The notes under the pieces were generated by a model. The model did no database searches. It saw only the letters and a list, made by a program, of their open reading frames with translations, and was not told the origin of the DNA. A DNA stretch of 64,000 nt from Bacillus sp. FJAT-28004 (GTDB lineage Bacteria; Bacillota; Bacilli; Paenibacillales; Paenibacillaceae), in assembly GCF_001280845.1 (NCBI RefSeq), contig NZ_LGHP01000001.1, forward strand, positions 4,940,665 to 5,004,664, written 5' to 3'. The position numbers and the translations under genes are program-made. Positions 17,419 to 24,833 of the stretch are shown piece by piece. Positions within the stretch are counted from its first letter, which is position 1. Every line of letters starts with the position of its first letter.

Positions 17419-18500
17419 ATGTGAATCAAACGAAACAGGCAGTTAACGAACAGCCAATGAATGATATTATTTTGGCGATTGAAACAAGCTGCGACGAGAC
17501 GTCAGCATCCGTTATTCGCGGAGGAAAACAAATTTTATCTAATGTCGTATCCAGCCAAATTGAAATACATGAGCGTTTTGGCGGTGTAGTGCCTGAGATT
17601 GCTTCGCGTAAACACGTAGAGTCGATCACTTTGATTATTGAGCAGGCTGTTAAGGAATCAGGACTTACGCTGCAGGATATGTCGGCAATAGCTGTTACGC
17701 AAGGTCCCGGTCTGGTGGGTGCTTTGCTCGTAGGCATAGTGGCGGCCAAAAGCTTGTCCATGGCGCTGGATATTCCATTGATCGGTACACATCATATCGC
17801 GGGACATATTTATGCAAACGAGCTTGTTCATGACATTATATATCCATGTATGGCGCTTGTCGTTTCGGGAGGCCATACAGAATTGGTGCTGCTAAAAAGT
17901 GAAGGTGATTTCCAAGTCGTTGGCCGTACTAGAGATGACGCCGTCGGTGAAGCATATGACAAGGTAGCGCGTGCGCTGCATTTGCCATACCCGGGCGGGC
18001 CGCATATCGACAAGCTTGCAATCGAAGCAGAGGAATCCATTACGTTGCCGCGTGCTTGGCTGGAACCTGATAGCTATGATTTTAGTTTCAGCGGCTTGAA
18101 ATCGGCAGTACTAGCGGTCATTAACCAAACGAGAATGAAAGGTTTGGTGCTGAATGAGGCGGCTCTTGCTCGCGGATTTCAAGAGTCAGTTACCGAGGTG
18201 CTGGTCACAAAAGCACTGCGTGCAGTTCGTCAATATGGAGCGAAACAGCTGCTGCTTTGCGGCGGAGTAGCTGCGAATCGGGGTTTGAGAGCAGCTTTAA
18301 CCGCAAGGTGTGAGTCAGAACGTGTACCGCTGCTTATTCCGCCGAATTCACTTTGTACAGATAATGCTGCAATGATTGGTGCGGCGGCTTATTTAAAGCT
18401 AAAACGATCGCAATTCACAGAGCTTGACATGAAAGCAGACCCTGGATTATCGCTTGAGAGCTGGTCAGTGAGCAATATACCGCATTCGATAGAGGAATAG
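17415..18500 (+). CDS. tsaD: tRNA N6-adenosine threonylcarbamoyltransferase
   Basis: Catalytic subunit that transfers threonylcarbamoyl to A37 of tRNA. AIETSCDETSASVI, VVPEIASRKHVE (the HxxxH metal site continues at TGTHHIAGHIYAN), QGPGLVGALLVG, VSGGHTEL and LLCGGVAANRGLR are all present. The annotated ATG 17415 gives a 14-residue N-terminal extension before the usual MNDIILAIET start at 17457. Either is possible, but 17415 has GGGAG upstream and the 4-base overlap. It ends the operon; a consensus promoter for the leuA leader follows 28 bp after the stop. Confidence 0.96.
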   Translation: MNVNQTKQAVNEQPMNDIILAIETSCDETSASVIRGGKQILSNVVSSQIEIHERFGGVVPEIASRKHVESITLIIEQAVKESGLTLQDMSAIAVTQGPGLVGALLVGIVAAKSLSMALDIPLIGTHHIAGHIYANELVHDIIYPCMALVVSGGHTELVLLKSEGDFQVVGRTRDDAVGEAYDKVARALHLPYPGGPHIDKLAIEAEESITLPRAWLEPDSYDFSFSGLKSAVLAVINQTRMKGLVLNEAALARGFQESVTEVLVTKALRAVRQYGAKQLLLCGGVAANRGLRAALTARCESERVPLLIPPNSLCTDNAAMIGAAAYLKLKRSQFTELDMKADPGLSLESWSVSNIPHSIEE

Positions 18501-18528
18501 CAGGTAGTAAAAATATTTTAAATTGGAA

Positions 18529-18557
18529 TTGACAGACAATTTATTAGAGCATATAAT
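18529..18557 (+). promoter_or_regulatory. Consensus sigma-A promoter for the leuA leader
   Basis: TTGACA (18529-18534), exactly 17 bp, TATAAT (18552-18557): a perfect consensus. It is positioned to transcribe both T-boxes and leuA. Confidence 0.9.
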
Positions 18558-18603
18558 AAGCAACAATACTTCAAACTTCAACTTCATACGTTACAAACGC
18601 AAA

Positions 18604-18966
18604 GAACAGGAATAGTAAAGCTTGTCCGGGAATGTCGGAACAGTCGCTATGAATGAGCTTCATTCATACGGCGTTATGACACAAGAGAACTGCGGGATGG
18701 TGCAACGCAGTCGAAGGATGCTTGAAACTCGCCTGGGAGCGGAACAGTGGAAACGATGGCAGCATAAGTTTAGTGCTGATAGCCATGCAGGTACATTGTT
18801 ACGGTTAACCACCGTAATCGGGTGCATGTGAGTCAACATCCGGAGTTGGCCATATGCTTAAGTTGGACGTCCCTGCTCGTTTGCGAACGTATGGGTGTCA
18901 ACAAGGGTGGTACCGCGCGGGTCATAATAACCTGTCGTCTCTTGATTCAAGAGATGACAGGTTTTT
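18604..18966 (+). ncRNA. T-box leader 1, leucine specifier
   Basis: Tandem riboswitch unit 1. Stem I shows AAGAGAACTGCGGGATGGTG (18683-18702) and the specifier region GAAACTCGCCTGGGAGC with CTC (Leu) at 18728-18730. The T-box AGGGTGGTACCGCG is at 18904-18917. The terminator pairs CCTGTCGTCTCTTG (18931-18944) with CAAGAGATGACAGG (18948-18961) and ends in TTTTT. Uncharged tRNA-Leu should pair with CTC and with TGGT of the antiterminator bulge to allow read-through. No gene lies in this 965-bp stretch; short open frames inside it are leader RNA. Confidence 0.92.
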
Positions 18967-19034
18967 CTTGTTGTCTTGAAGTTAATGTTTTAGCCATTTA
19001 AAGATTAGCAATAAACCATATAGAATGAAAACGC

Positions 19035-19411
19035 AATGAACAGGAGCAGTAGAACATTAGGCTGGCAAAACGATTTTCAAGATATGTTCATCATAAAACT
19101 GGTGAATGAATTGAAATCGTACAGAGAGCTGCGGGGTGGTGTGACGCAGTCGAAGCTGAGGTTTGAATCTCGCCTGGGAGCGGAACGAGGGAAGCGAGTT
19201 GTCATTTGACAACTATTGTCTACATCGTTACGGTTAGCCGCCGTCATCGGGCATTTAAGCGGGCATGGATCCCCGCAGCAAGCTATTATTCAAGGTTGCC
19301 TTGTGAAAGGCAGTATTGACTAAGCTTCTGCAGCAAGATCCGGTCAATTAGAGTGGTACCACGGCAGCGTAAGCTCGTCGTCTCTTACAAGGAGACGACG
19401 AGCTTTTTTTT
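19035..19411 (+). ncRNA. T-box leader 2, leucine specifier
   Basis: A second full T-box follows the first by about 70 bp. It has CAGAGAGCTGCGGGGTGGTG in stem I, specifier context GAATCTCGCCTGGGAGC with CTC at 19169-19171, and T-box GAGTGGTACCACGG near 19351-19364. Its terminator arms AAGCTCGTCGTCTC (19371-19384) and GAGACGACGAGCTT (19392-19405) are followed by T7. I see no good independent promoter between the two units, so both terminators act in series on leuA. Confidence 0.92.
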
Positions 19412-19465
19412 GTACAAAAAAATGAAAAAACAACATCCCAAACGAACCTTTAGGAGGAAATAACA

Positions 19466-21031
19466 ATGACAACCGAAATGAAAAAAATCCAAATTTTTGA
19501 TACAACTCTTCGTGATGGTGAGCAATCTCCAGGTGCTTCGATTGATCCTGAACGCAAAATTATTATTGCACGCCAACTAGGCAAGCTTGGAATTGATGTT
19601 ATCGAGCCTGGTTTCCCGGTATCCAGCCCAGGCGAATTCGCGGCTGTACAGCAAATTTCACGTGAACTGCAGCATGTGGAGATTGCTGGTTTTGCTAGAG
19701 CTGTAAAGGTTGATATTGACGCAGCGGTGAAAGCGACGCAGGATGCAGCTCGCAGACGCCTTCACTTGTTTATATCGTCTTCAGATATTCATCTTAATCA
19801 TCAACTGCGCAAATCTCGGGATGAAGTCATTAAGATTGCGAGAGATATGGTTGCATACGGCAAGCAATTCGTAGATGAAATCGAGTTTTCTGCAATGGAT
19901 TCCACACGATCAGGCAGAGACTTTGTCATTCAACTCGTAGAAGCAGTTATTGCGGAAGGTGCGACTATCATTAACCTGCCTGATACGCTTGGGTATGCCA
20001 TGCCTGAGGAAATGAGTGAACTGTTCCGCGCTGTGCGCAAGCAAGCTAGAGGCGGAGAAACGGTAAGATACAGCGCTCACTGTCATAATGACCTGGGTCT
20101 TGCTGTAGCCAACAGTATTTCAGCAATTAACGCAGGTGCGACGCAAATTGAAGTAACAGTTAACGGTATCGGCGAGCGAGCGGGCAACTGCTCCCTAGAA
20201 GAGCTTGTTATGGCGATTGAAACGCGTAAGGATGCCATTCAAGCAGAAACAAACATTCAAATTAGCGAAATTTATGAAACATCACGTTTGGTTAGCCGCG
20301 CTATGCACTTCCCGATTGCTTACAATAAGCCAATCGTTGGACGTAATGCATTCCAGCATGAATCAGGCATTCATCAAGATGGCTTGCTGAAAAACCGCAA
20401 CACGTATGAAATTATGGATCCGGAAGCAATGGGCATTTCACGGAACATGATTATACTAGGCAAGCATTCCGGTCGCCATGCGATTAAACATCGTCTTTCT
20501 GAATATGGTATCGATATGACGGAAGTGCAGCTGCAGGATGTGTACGATAAATTCAAGGAAGTTGCTGATGCACAAAAAATCGTTACAGATGATGAACTGA
20601 TTCGCATTGCAGGTGAGCTGACACAAACACAGCCAGATCCGTACGTGCTGGTTGATCTACATGTACACGCTGGTACGCAGCGTTCACGCACAGCAACGGT
20701 CACAATCCGTGAGAATGAGTTTGGGAGAGAACAGTCCTATATCGCAATGGGAGGCGGCCCAATTGAGGCAGTGATCCATGCGATTCAACAAGCGATTCCC
20801 GTAGCGGCTGAGTTCGAGGATCTTGAACTTCATTCGTTGTCAACCGGCGAGGATGCTCACGGAGAAGCAGTCGTCAGCATTATACATCAAGAGAAACGAT
20901 TCCGCGGCACGTCCGTTCATAGTGACATTGTACTTGCAGCTGCTCAGGCTTATGTTGCAGCTTGCAATCAAGCCGTTATGACGACAGGCAGCAGGATAGT
21001 AGAAGCTATCCCGTCTAAAGCTGCAAACTAG
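19466..21031 (+). CDS. leuA: 2-isopropylmalate synthase
   Basis: Condenses acetyl-CoA with 2-oxoisovalerate, the first committed step of leucine synthesis. IFDTTLRDGEQSPGAS (metal site) opens the TIM-barrel, HCHNDLGLAVANS supplies the second histidine pair, NGIGERAGN follows, and the C-terminal leucine-feedback domain occupies about residues 385-510. The length of 521 aa is normal. ATG 19466 follows TTTAGGAGG. Expression is expected to depend on the two leucine T-boxes upstream. No ilv or leuBCD genes are adjacent; the next gene is an unrelated methyltransferase. Confidence 0.97.
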   Translation: MTTEMKKIQIFDTTLRDGEQSPGASIDPERKIIIARQLGKLGIDVIEPGFPVSSPGEFAAVQQISRELQHVEIAGFARAVKVDIDAAVKATQDAARRRLHLFISSSDIHLNHQLRKSRDEVIKIARDMVAYGKQFVDEIEFSAMDSTRSGRDFVIQLVEAVIAEGATIINLPDTLGYAMPEEMSELFRAVRKQARGGETVRYSAHCHNDLGLAVANSISAINAGATQIEVTVNGIGERAGNCSLEELVMAIETRKDAIQAETNIQISEIYETSRLVSRAMHFPIAYNKPIVGRNAFQHESGIHQDGLLKNRNTYEIMDPEAMGISRNMIILGKHSGRHAIKHRLSEYGIDMTEVQLQDVYDKFKEVADAQKIVTDDELIRIAGELTQTQPDPYVLVDLHVHAGTQRSRTATVTIRENEFGREQSYIAMGGGPIEAVIHAIQQAIPVAAEFEDLELHSLSTGEDAHGEAVVSIIHQEKRFRGTSVHSDIVLAAAQAYVAACNQAVMTTGSRIVEAIPSKAAN

Positions 21032-21035
21032 TTAT

Positions 21036-21104
21036 CATCAGGCACAGAGTTTGCTTTTCCCATAGTAGAGTGAGTTCTTTCTATTATGGGAATAAGCTCT
21101 GATG
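21036..21104 (+). repeat. Long imperfect hairpin after leuA
   Basis: CATCAG (21036) and CTGATG (21099) close a structure whose central stem pairs TTCCCATAgTAGA with TCTAtTATGGGAA. There is no T-run after it, so it is more likely an RNA-stability or attenuating structure than a plain terminator. Confidence 0.6.
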
Positions 21105-21134
21105 TTGGCATAAATCTTAGGGGGGGGAAATGTG

Positions 21135-21947
21135 ATGAGTAAAATTATTCAATATTATAATCAGTTTGATGAATGGGGGCGCCTCGATAGAGCGCCCCTT
21201 GAGTTTATCGTTAACTGGCATTTTATACGAAATTCCTTACCTGCTAGCGGGCATATTTTGGATAATGGCGCCGGGCCTGGCAAATATTCGATGGAGCTAG
21301 CAAGAAGCGGCTATGACGTAACTTTAACTGATTTGACGCCTAGGCTGGTGCAAATTGCCAAGGAGAAGGCTGAGGAGCTTGAACTGTCAGAACGTTTTAA
21401 AGGTTTCCACAATACGGATGCTAGAAGCTTGAATTCGTTCTCAGACGAGGCATTTGATGCTTCTCTTATGATGGGACCGCTTTATCATTTGCAGCAGGAA
21501 GCGGATCGTGAGCAGGCAGTCAAGGAGCTTTATCGTGTAACGCGCAGTGGCGGTTATGTGTTTGTCGCCTTTATGACGCGCATTAGACATTTGCTTACTG
21601 CTCTGGCTTATCCCCAAAGCTGGAAACCTCTCGATTCTATGGAAGAGATTCAGCACTTTATGGATTCCGGCGTATTTAATCATTCAGATGAAGGTAGATT
21701 CACAGGAGCTTATTACTTTGAAATCGATGATATAAAACCTTTTATGGAAGCGCAAGGATTTGAAACGGTCAATTTGATTGGTTCCTCCAGCGCCTTAGGA
21801 GCACTTACAACGGAGCAATTCGATTATTGGAGAGATCAGGGTGATCAAGAGTTCTCAAAGTTTATGCAGCTGATTTATGATTCTGCAGAAAATGTTCATT
21901 TATTAGGTTCAGCTTCGCATTTGCTCTATATCGGTGTTAGAAAATAA
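21135..21947 (+). CDS. Class I SAM-dependent methyltransferase (270 aa)
   Basis: Motif I HILDNGAGPGKYSMELA is at about residues 40-56, VTLTDLTPRLVQIAKEKA supplies the acidic ribose contact, and FDASLMMGPLYHLQQEADR is motif IV of the Methyltransf_11/25 type. The second half is variable and probably binds the substrate, which I cannot identify. ATG 21135 is placed six bases after a run of eight G; GTG 21132 precedes it in frame. It lies between leuA and the DnaA-box segment and may share the leuA transcript. Confidence 0.82.
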   Translation: MSKIIQYYNQFDEWGRLDRAPLEFIVNWHFIRNSLPASGHILDNGAGPGKYSMELARSGYDVTLTDLTPRLVQIAKEKAEELELSERFKGFHNTDARSLNSFSDEAFDASLMMGPLYHLQQEADREQAVKELYRVTRSGGYVFVAFMTRIRHLLTALAYPQSWKPLDSMEEIQHFMDSGVFNHSDEGRFTGAYYFEIDDIKPFMEAQGFETVNLIGSSSALGALTTEQFDYWRDQGDQEFSKFMQLIYDSAENVHLLGSASHLLYIGVRK

Positions 21948-21983
21948 TATAATAAATTTACAAAATTAGTGTTGTGCACAAAG

Positions 21984-22262
21984 TTATCCACAACTAGGCC
22001 TTATTTTGTGTATAACTGGGTGAAATGCCCGAAAACACTGGATTTACGAAAGATCATTATTGTGAACGGAAAGGGGATATTTTTCGTGCTTTAGTAATGT
22101 GGATAATGTGTATAACGTGGATAAAATAATGTAAGGTAAGAATTTGTACCTATAAAACGACGAATTCCGCTAAATTGCTATTATAATTCGTAGGTACTAT
22201 CGACAGAATTAACTAACAATTTATACAGAACTGTTGATAACTCTGTTGATAACTGTGGATGG
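21984..22262. other. DnaA-box cluster (possible DnaA titration site)
   Basis: Noncoding. Perfect TTATCCACA occurs at 21984-21992 and, in reverse, at 22098-22106. TTATACACA (reverse) occurs at 22007-22015 and 22107-22115. One-mismatch boxes are CGTGGATAA at 22116-22124, TTATACAGA at 22221-22229, and TGTTGATAA at 22232-22240 and 22244-22252. TGTGGATGG at 22254 is weaker. Three boxes at 22098-22124 are exactly end to end. The 517-bp gap between the methyltransferase and the ABC gene holds no ORF. There is no dnaA or dnaN next to it, so I read it as a non-origin DnaA-binding cluster. Confidence 0.75.
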
Positions 22263-22307
22263 TTGATTTCATCCTCTTTTGGAACGATTAGTAAGCTTCC
22301 TTTTGTT

Positions 22308-22345
22308 TTGCGCTAACATTGCGGTCACGCAAAAAATTTGCGTGA
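22308..22345. promoter_or_regulatory. Phased TTGCG/CGCAA half-sites upstream of the com region
   Basis: TTGCG at 22308 and 22319, CGCAA at 22328 and TTGCG at 22338 start 11, 9 and 10 bp apart. They include a perfect hairpin TCACGCAAA/TTTGCGTGA (22325-22345). The half-sites resemble the core of the ComA box, TTGCGG-N4-CCGCAA, though spacing differs. A role as the binding region for the ComA encoded downstream is inference. Confidence 0.4.
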
Positions 22346-22482
22346 ATTACTAGACATGTTTTCGGTGAAAAAGTTAACGGCATGCGTTATCGTGAAACAT
22401 ATGGCGCATACCAAAACATAAATCTCACCTTAATGCGTTTAGCAATCGCAATGCTTAAGTGTGAATGGAGGTTAACCCAGGA

Positions 22483-23226
22483 ATGGATAAGCAGATGATC
22501 ATTCAGGTAAGCTCGGTCAGCAAGTACTATGGTGCGAATAAGGCAGTAGATCAGGTTTCCTTCAAAGTAAATGAAGGTGAAATATTCGGTATTATCGGTA
22601 CGCTCGGCGCGGGAAAAACGACGCTGCTAGAAATGCTGATGGGGATTCGTATGCCGGACCGAGGCAGTATACGCATCTATGGACATGATGTAGTGCTGGA
22701 CGCAGAAAAATTGAAGGAAGATATCGGAATTCATCTGCAAAGTACGACCATAGTAGATAAAATGAATGTTCGAGAAGCAATGGAGCTTTTTCAAGGTTTT
22801 TATAAACGGAAAAATAATTTGGATCACATCATAGAACAATTCGGGCTTAGTCCATATTCGGATAAATTAGTCAAACGTTTATCAGGCGGTTGGAGACAAC
22901 GTACGGCACTAGCAATAGCTTTGGTGAACGATCCGAAAATTATATTTTTGGATGAACCAACAACGGGGCTGGATCCGCAAGCCAAAAGAGATTATTGGTC
23001 ACTGCTGCAGCTTCTTAAGGAGCAAGGAAAAACGATTATCGTTGCTTCTCATGACATGGAGGAAATTCAGCGCAATTGTAACCGCGTATGTGTCATGCGC
23101 AGGGGTGAATTCATTACATGCGATAATCCGTCGAAGCTTATTGCGCAGCTGCCTGGAGGCGGCATGACAATGGAAGCTGTTTATATGCATCATGCAGTTG
23201 AGATGAATGGGAGTGTCAGCATATAA
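22483..23226 (+). CDS. ABC transporter ATP-binding protein, no adjacent permease
   Basis: Cytoplasmic ATPase of the ABC-2/drug and polysaccharide exporter class. Walker A is GTLGAGKTT near residue 38 (an unusual TL in place of PN), the signature is LSGGWRQRTALA, Walker B IIFLDEPTTGLDPQ, and the switch histidine lies in ASHDMEE. ATG 22483 is preferred: GGAGG sits 12 bases upstream, while in-frame ATG 22465 has no site. No membrane partner is encoded nearby, so the translocated substrate is unknown. It lies directly upstream of the comQXPA genes on the same strand; a role in pheromone export or immunity is a speculation. Confidence 0.85.
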   Translation: MDKQMIIQVSSVSKYYGANKAVDQVSFKVNEGEIFGIIGTLGAGKTTLLEMLMGIRMPDRGSIRIYGHDVVLDAEKLKEDIGIHLQSTTIVDKMNVREAMELFQGFYKRKNNLDHIIEQFGLSPYSDKLVKRLSGGWRQRTALAIALVNDPKIIFLDEPTTGLDPQAKRDYWSLLQLLKEQGKTIIVASHDMEEIQRNCNRVCVMRRGEFITCDNPSKLIAQLPGGGMTMEAVYMHHAVEMNGSVSI

Positions 23227-23293
23227 GTAAAAACAAAAAATAGGCAGAGTCTGTTACGTGCATATGTAATCCTCAAGGAGGGCTTTTTAGTAA

Positions 23294-23521
23294 ATGGATC
23301 ATCGAGATCGCATCGAAAGTCCGTCAGTCGAGCGCAGAAAACTATTAGAATCTAGAATGGAGATGATTACAAACTTAATCAATCAAATGAATGAGGGGGA
23401 AAGTCAGAAGCAGGAAGAACAATCGAAAAAAAAACATAAGCGCAGAAGCGACTGCAACGGCATAAGGAGACTACATTGGATAGGACGATTTGTAACTGTA
23501 TTTCAGCGTATGTTTATATAA
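23294..23521 (+). CDS. Small basic hypothetical protein (75 aa)
   Basis: I do not recognise it. ATG 23294 follows AAGGAGGG, so translation is likely. The N-terminal half is acidic and helical (ERRKLLESRMEMITNLINQM), then comes a lysine-rich patch (KKKHKRRSD) and a hydrophobic-aromatic tail (RLHWIGRFVTVFQRMFI) that could sit on a membrane surface. It lies between the ABC ATPase and comQ on the same strand, with 48 bp to comQ. TATAAT-like repeats (23517 and 23533) sit at its 3' end and may be the comQ promoter. Confidence 0.55.
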   Translation: MDHRDRIESPSVERRKLLESRMEMITNLINQMNEGESQKQEEQSKKKHKRRSDCNGIRRLHWIGRFVTVFQRMFI

Positions 23522-23569
23522 TGATTTCGTAGTATAATATAATGATCTTGATTTGGCGGAGGATCGATT

Positions 23570-24499
23570 GTGAACGATTGTATTCCACTCATTGGTCAAC
23601 ACATGCGTTTGCTGGTTCAGCGGTTATTTACAGCTGAGCCTCTTGCGCGTTATGCAGAGCAGTTTATTGCGGACAAGCTTGAGGAGTCTATTCGATTTGG
23701 TCAACTGACGGTTATTCATTACCGTATGTTTGGCGGTCAGGGGGAAGATCCTGTCAAAGCTGCTGCGGCAGTCGAGCTATTTATTTTGGCGTCGGATATA
23801 TTAGATGATTTGCAGGACCAAGATGCTCCGAGCAAATCTTGGATGAAAGTTCCTATGCCTATAGCCATTCATGTTGCATCTTCTCTACTAACCTTGTCGC
23901 AGCAAGCAATGCTAAGCAGCACTTCGAATAACGAGATTCGAATGGCACTCATGGAAATGATGAATGCGCAGCTTCTGAAGGCAGCAAGTGGTCAAATGCT
24001 CGATATTATGAATGAAATGAATGACGAGCAATCTTATTTGGATGTCGTAAAACAAAAGTCTGCTACATTGCTTCAACTAGCCTGCATGACAGGCGTTATA
24101 TTAGCTGGTCGCCCTTGGAATGATATCGTTGCACAGTATGCGCTTGAAATAGGTGTTTCAGCCCAAATTCAAAATGATCTACGTGATTTGCTCCGTTGGG
24201 ATGAAAAAAGTGACTTCCTTCAACGAAAAAGCACCTTGCTTACCCTTTATTTAGTAGAAGGAGAAGCGGAAGAGGATCGTTGGATTAAAGAGTATTTTGA
24301 AGGTCGGTTAACTTCCGATGAAGTCGCCATGAATCGGGAGCTTTTTCTTGAAACCTGTGAAAGAACAGGAACTATATTATATGGGTCTGTTATGAGTCGA
24401 ATGCACTATAATCAATTTGAGGAATTAGTAGACTCTCTACAGGAAATAAGTCCTTGGAAAGCTGAATTTTTGCATATAATAAACCCTGAAAATGCATAA
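23570..24499 (+). CDS. comQ: ComQ-type isoprenyl transferase (pheromone-modifying)
   Basis: Class I isoprenyl diphosphate synthase fold, 309 aa against 299 in B. subtilis ComQ. The first aspartate motif DDLQD is at residues 79-83 within ASDILDDLQDQD. The second, NDLRD, is at about residue 204. Between them is the typical SATLLQLACMTGVIL helix. In the com system ComQ prenylates a tryptophan of the ComX precursor. GTG 23570 follows GGAGG with 7 bases. A comX-sized ORF ending in Trp-Asn, then comP and comA, follow in the canonical order, which is the main reason for ComQ over a housekeeping prenyl synthase. Confidence 0.85.
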   Translation: MNDCIPLIGQHMRLLVQRLFTAEPLARYAEQFIADKLEESIRFGQLTVIHYRMFGGQGEDPVKAAAAVELFILASDILDDLQDQDAPSKSWMKVPMPIAIHVASSLLTLSQQAMLSSTSNNEIRMALMEMMNAQLLKAASGQMLDIMNEMNDEQSYLDVVKQKSATLLQLACMTGVILAGRPWNDIVAQYALEIGVSAQIQNDLRDLLRWDEKSDFLQRKSTLLTLYLVEGEAEEDRWIKEYFEGRLTSDEVAMNRELFLETCERTGTILYGSVMSRMHYNQFEELVDSLQEISPWKAEFLHIINPENA

Positions 24500-24629
24500 T
24501 ATAACAAATCACGCAAAACTGACTTCGGTAAATACGAATCACTTTTGCGTTTCCTGTCGTTTCTTTTCCTGTTATAGTAGAGAAGAAGATATGAATACAA
24601 AATAATAGTAGAGAAGCGGAGGAGTTAAA

Positions 24630-24800
24630 ATGTTAAAAGAAGCAATTCGTCAGTTGGTAAGCAATACTGAAAAAATGTCTATGGCTATGGGTGGTCAACT
24701 GCAAGTAGCAGGTGTTTCAGTAGCGGAACAACGCGCTCTTCTTGGCGAACTAAAGAACAAAAACGAAAAAAATAGCGGCTACGCATACATGTGGAATTAG
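24630..24800 (+). CDS. comX: ComX-like prenylated quorum-sensing pheromone precursor (56 aa)
   Basis: ATG 24630 is five bases after GGAGGAG (24618-24624); the frame ends at TAG 24798-24800. The N-terminus MLKEAIRQLVSN is helical, a GVSVAEQRALLGEL segment resembles the conserved LIGFDVQETE part of ComX, and the peptide ends SGYAYMWN. Trp is the penultimate residue, and a tryptophan near the C-terminus is the prenylation site of known ComX pheromones. The leader and mature part differ from the B. subtilis pherotypes. It lies exactly between comQ and comP. The mature peptide is probably the last 6-10 residues; the exact cut is not visible. Confidence 0.85.
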   Translation: MLKEAIRQLVSNTEKMSMAMGGQLQVAGVSVAEQRALLGELKNKNEKNSGYAYMWN

Positions 24801-24833
24801 CATACTGATTTTGTTGGGAAGGAAGAGGAATGC

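Noticed and set aside
18622..18831. Open frame of 69 codons inside the leuA leader
   Set aside because: It lies in T-box 1 across stem I and has no protein-like sequence; the RNA structure explains the region.
21948..22464. Chromosomal origin (oriC)
   Set aside because: DnaA boxes are dense, but dnaA, dnaN, rpmH and gyr genes are absent and no clear AT-rich unwinding element with DnaA-trios was found; a DnaA-box cluster fits better.
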